64,000 nt of DNA from Arthrobacter sunyaminii (lineage in GTDB: Bacteria > Actinomycetota > Actinomycetes > Actinomycetales > Micrococcaceae), in NCBI RefSeq assembly GCF_018866305.1, contig NZ_CP076456.1, positions 1,426,001 to 1,490,000 of the forward strand, in the 5' to 3' direction. The notes beneath the pieces are model-generated. The model was given only the letters and a program-made list of their open reading frames with translations. It was not told the origin of the DNA and searched no databases. Each line of letters starts with the position of its first letter. The first letter of the stretch is position 1. Position numbers and translations under genes: made by a program. This document shows positions 62,837 to 64,000 of this stretch, piece after piece.

Positions 62837-64000
62837 ATGACGACAAACTCAGAACTACAAAAGGTGATAGGCTCGAACTCCGTGGTGCAGCGATCAAATT
62901 CCAGGTTTCCCAAGTCGTCTTCTACGACCAAACACATCTTCGTCACCGGTGGCGTGGCGTCCTCACTCGGTAAGGGACTGACAGCGTCAAGTCTCGGCCA
63001 TCTGTTGAGGTCGCGCGGCATAGCGGTGACCATGCAGAAGCTCGATCCCTATCTCAATGTGGATCCGGGCACAATGAACCCCTTCCAGCACGGCGAAGTC
63101 TTCGTGACCGACGACGGTGCCGAGACTGACCTCGACATCGGACACTACGAGCGGTTCCTTGACGAGAGCCTCGACGGCTCCGCCAACGTCACGACCGGTC
63201 AGGTCTACTCCACCGTTATCGCCAAGGAACGCCGCGGCGAATACCTCGGTGACACCGTTCAGGTCATTCCGCACATTACCGACGAGATCAAGCGCCGGAT
63301 GCGCCTGCCCTCCGAGGCGAAGAAGACCCCCGACGTCATCATCACCGAAATCGGCGGCACGGTTGGCGACATCGAGTCCCAGCCCTTCCTGGAGGCCGCA
63401 CGCCAGGTGCGCCAGGACATCGGCCGCAACAACGTCTTCTTCCTGCACGTTTCCCTCGTGCCGTACATCGGCCCGTCCCAGGAACTGAAGACCAAGCCGA
63501 CCCAGCACTCCGTGGCTGCCCTGCGGTCCATCGGTATCCAGCCGGACGCCATCGTCATCCGCTCGGACCGCCCGGTGCCGGACGCCATGCGCAACAAGAT
63601 CGGCCGCATGTGCGACGTCGATGTCGATGCCGTGATCGGATGCCCGGACGCCCCGAGCATCTACGACATCCCCAAGACCCTTCACTCCCAGGGCCTGGAC
63701 GCGTACATCGTCCAGCACCTGGACCTGAAGTTCAAGGACGTCAACTGGACCAAGTGGGACAAGCTCCTCGAAGCTGTCCACAACCCCAGGCACCACGTGA
63801 ACATTGCCCTGGTCGGCAAGTACGTGGACCTGCCGGACGCCTACCTCTCTGTGACCGAAGCCCTGCGCGCCGGCGGCTTCGCCAATAAGACCAAGGTCAA
63901 CATCCGGTGGGTTCCCTCCGATGAGTGCGCAACGCCCGAAGGCGCCGCAGAGGCCCTGGCCGACGTCGACGCCATCTGTGTTCCCGGCGGCTTCGGCATC
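62837..64000 (+). CDS. pyrG: CTP synthase (5' part, cut by window)
   Basis: 388 codons of CTP synthase, which aminates UTP using glutamine. After ~35 unusual residues ([12 protein letters not shown]...), the core begins [20 protein letters not shown]; the Mg-site segment [20 protein letters not shown] and [16 protein letters not shown] follow. The glutaminase domain is just starting (VPGGFGI) at the edge. ATG 62837 has AGGAAG 8 nt upstream. The gene is truncated only by the window. Confidence 0.97.
   Translation, partial: MTTNSELQKVIGSNSVVQRSNSRFPKSSSTTKHIFVTGGVASSLGKGLTASSLGHLLRSRGIAVTMQKLDPYLNVDPGTMNPFQHGEVFVTDDGAETDLDIGHYERFLDESLDGSANVTTGQVYSTVIAKERRGEYLGDTVQVIPHITDEIKRRMRLPSEAKKTPDVIITEIGGTVGDIESQPFLEAARQVRQDIGRNNVFFLHVSLVPYIGPSQELKTKPTQHSVAALRSIGIQPDAIVIRSDRPVPDAMRNKIGRMCDVDVDAVIGCPDAPSIYDIPKTLHSQGLDAYIVQHLDLKFKDVNWTKWDKLLEAVHNPRHHVNIALVGKYVDLPDAYLSVTEALRAGGFANKTKVNIRWVPSDECATPEGAAEALADVDAICVPGGFGI

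Overview
This window is a contiguous chromosomal segment of a high-GC Gram-positive bacterium, most likely an Arthrobacter-like member of the Micrococcaceae. The evidence is the 16S rRNA sequence, the GC-rich codon use, the actinobacterial type of 23S rRNA with extra sequence after helix 54, the mycothiol-type DinB/maleylpyruvate isomerase protein, and a gene order that follows the Mycobacterium tuberculosis blocks infC-rpmI-rplT-spoU-pheS-pheT-argCJBDFRGH and tyrS-(TPR protein)-(HAD phosphatase)-(small protein)-tlyA-nadK-recN-pyrG. Species-level assignment is not possible by eye.

Layout. 1-3.9 kb: DNA-damage genes (an iron-sulfur DinG-type helicase, LexA, and a LysM cell-division-inhibitor-like protein) with two LexA boxes between the divergent pair. 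4.1-7.5 kb: histidine genes hisC-hisB-hisH-(52-aa membrane protein)-priA. 7.5-11.7 kb: SseB-like protein, MFS transporter, GNAT acetyltransferase, DUF1992 and DUF1844 proteins. 12-15 kb: infC (AUU start), rpmI, rplT and an rRNA methyltransferase gene; here IF3 has a long low-complexity tail and L20 has an extra C-terminal domain. 15-19.6 kb: metal transporter, MFS transporter, Nudix hydrolase, a radical-SAM protein behind a LexA-like palindrome, and a small HEXXH protein. 19.7-23.3 kb: pheST.

23.9-28.3 kb holds the most unusual locus. It is a four-gene operon in which each gene overlaps the next by 4 nt, encoding a PelF-like glycosyltransferase, a polytopic membrane protein of flippase size, a spherulin-4 (GH135-like) protein and a GH114-like lipoprotein. 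The combination resembles the fungal galactosaminogalactan and bacterial Pel pathways and suggests a compact alpha-1,4-galactosamine-type exopolysaccharide system.

28.7-38.7 kb: quinone oxidoreductase, a 47-bp tandem repeat, likely ARG boxes, and the complete argCJBDFRGH cluster. 38.9-49.4 kb: PNPOx-like protein, mycothiol-dependent isomerase-like protein, 13E12-type HNH protein, SRPBCC protein, 3-methyladenine glycosylase, aldo/keto reductase, apt, HelD-type ATPase and tyrS. 49.5-55.7 kb: one rRNA operon (16S-23S-5S, no spacer tRNA) with tandem promoters, boxA-like elements, long-range processing stems and an intrinsic terminator. 55.9-64 kb: a repeat-rich disordered/TPR-like protein, HAD phosphatase, small protein, tlyA, nadK, recN and the 5' part of pyrG, cut by the window edge.

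Most genes are core housekeeping. A DNA-damage theme recurs: LexA, two classical SOS boxes, a third LexA-like site at a photolyase-like radical-SAM gene, DinG, RecN, Mpg and a 13E12 protein.
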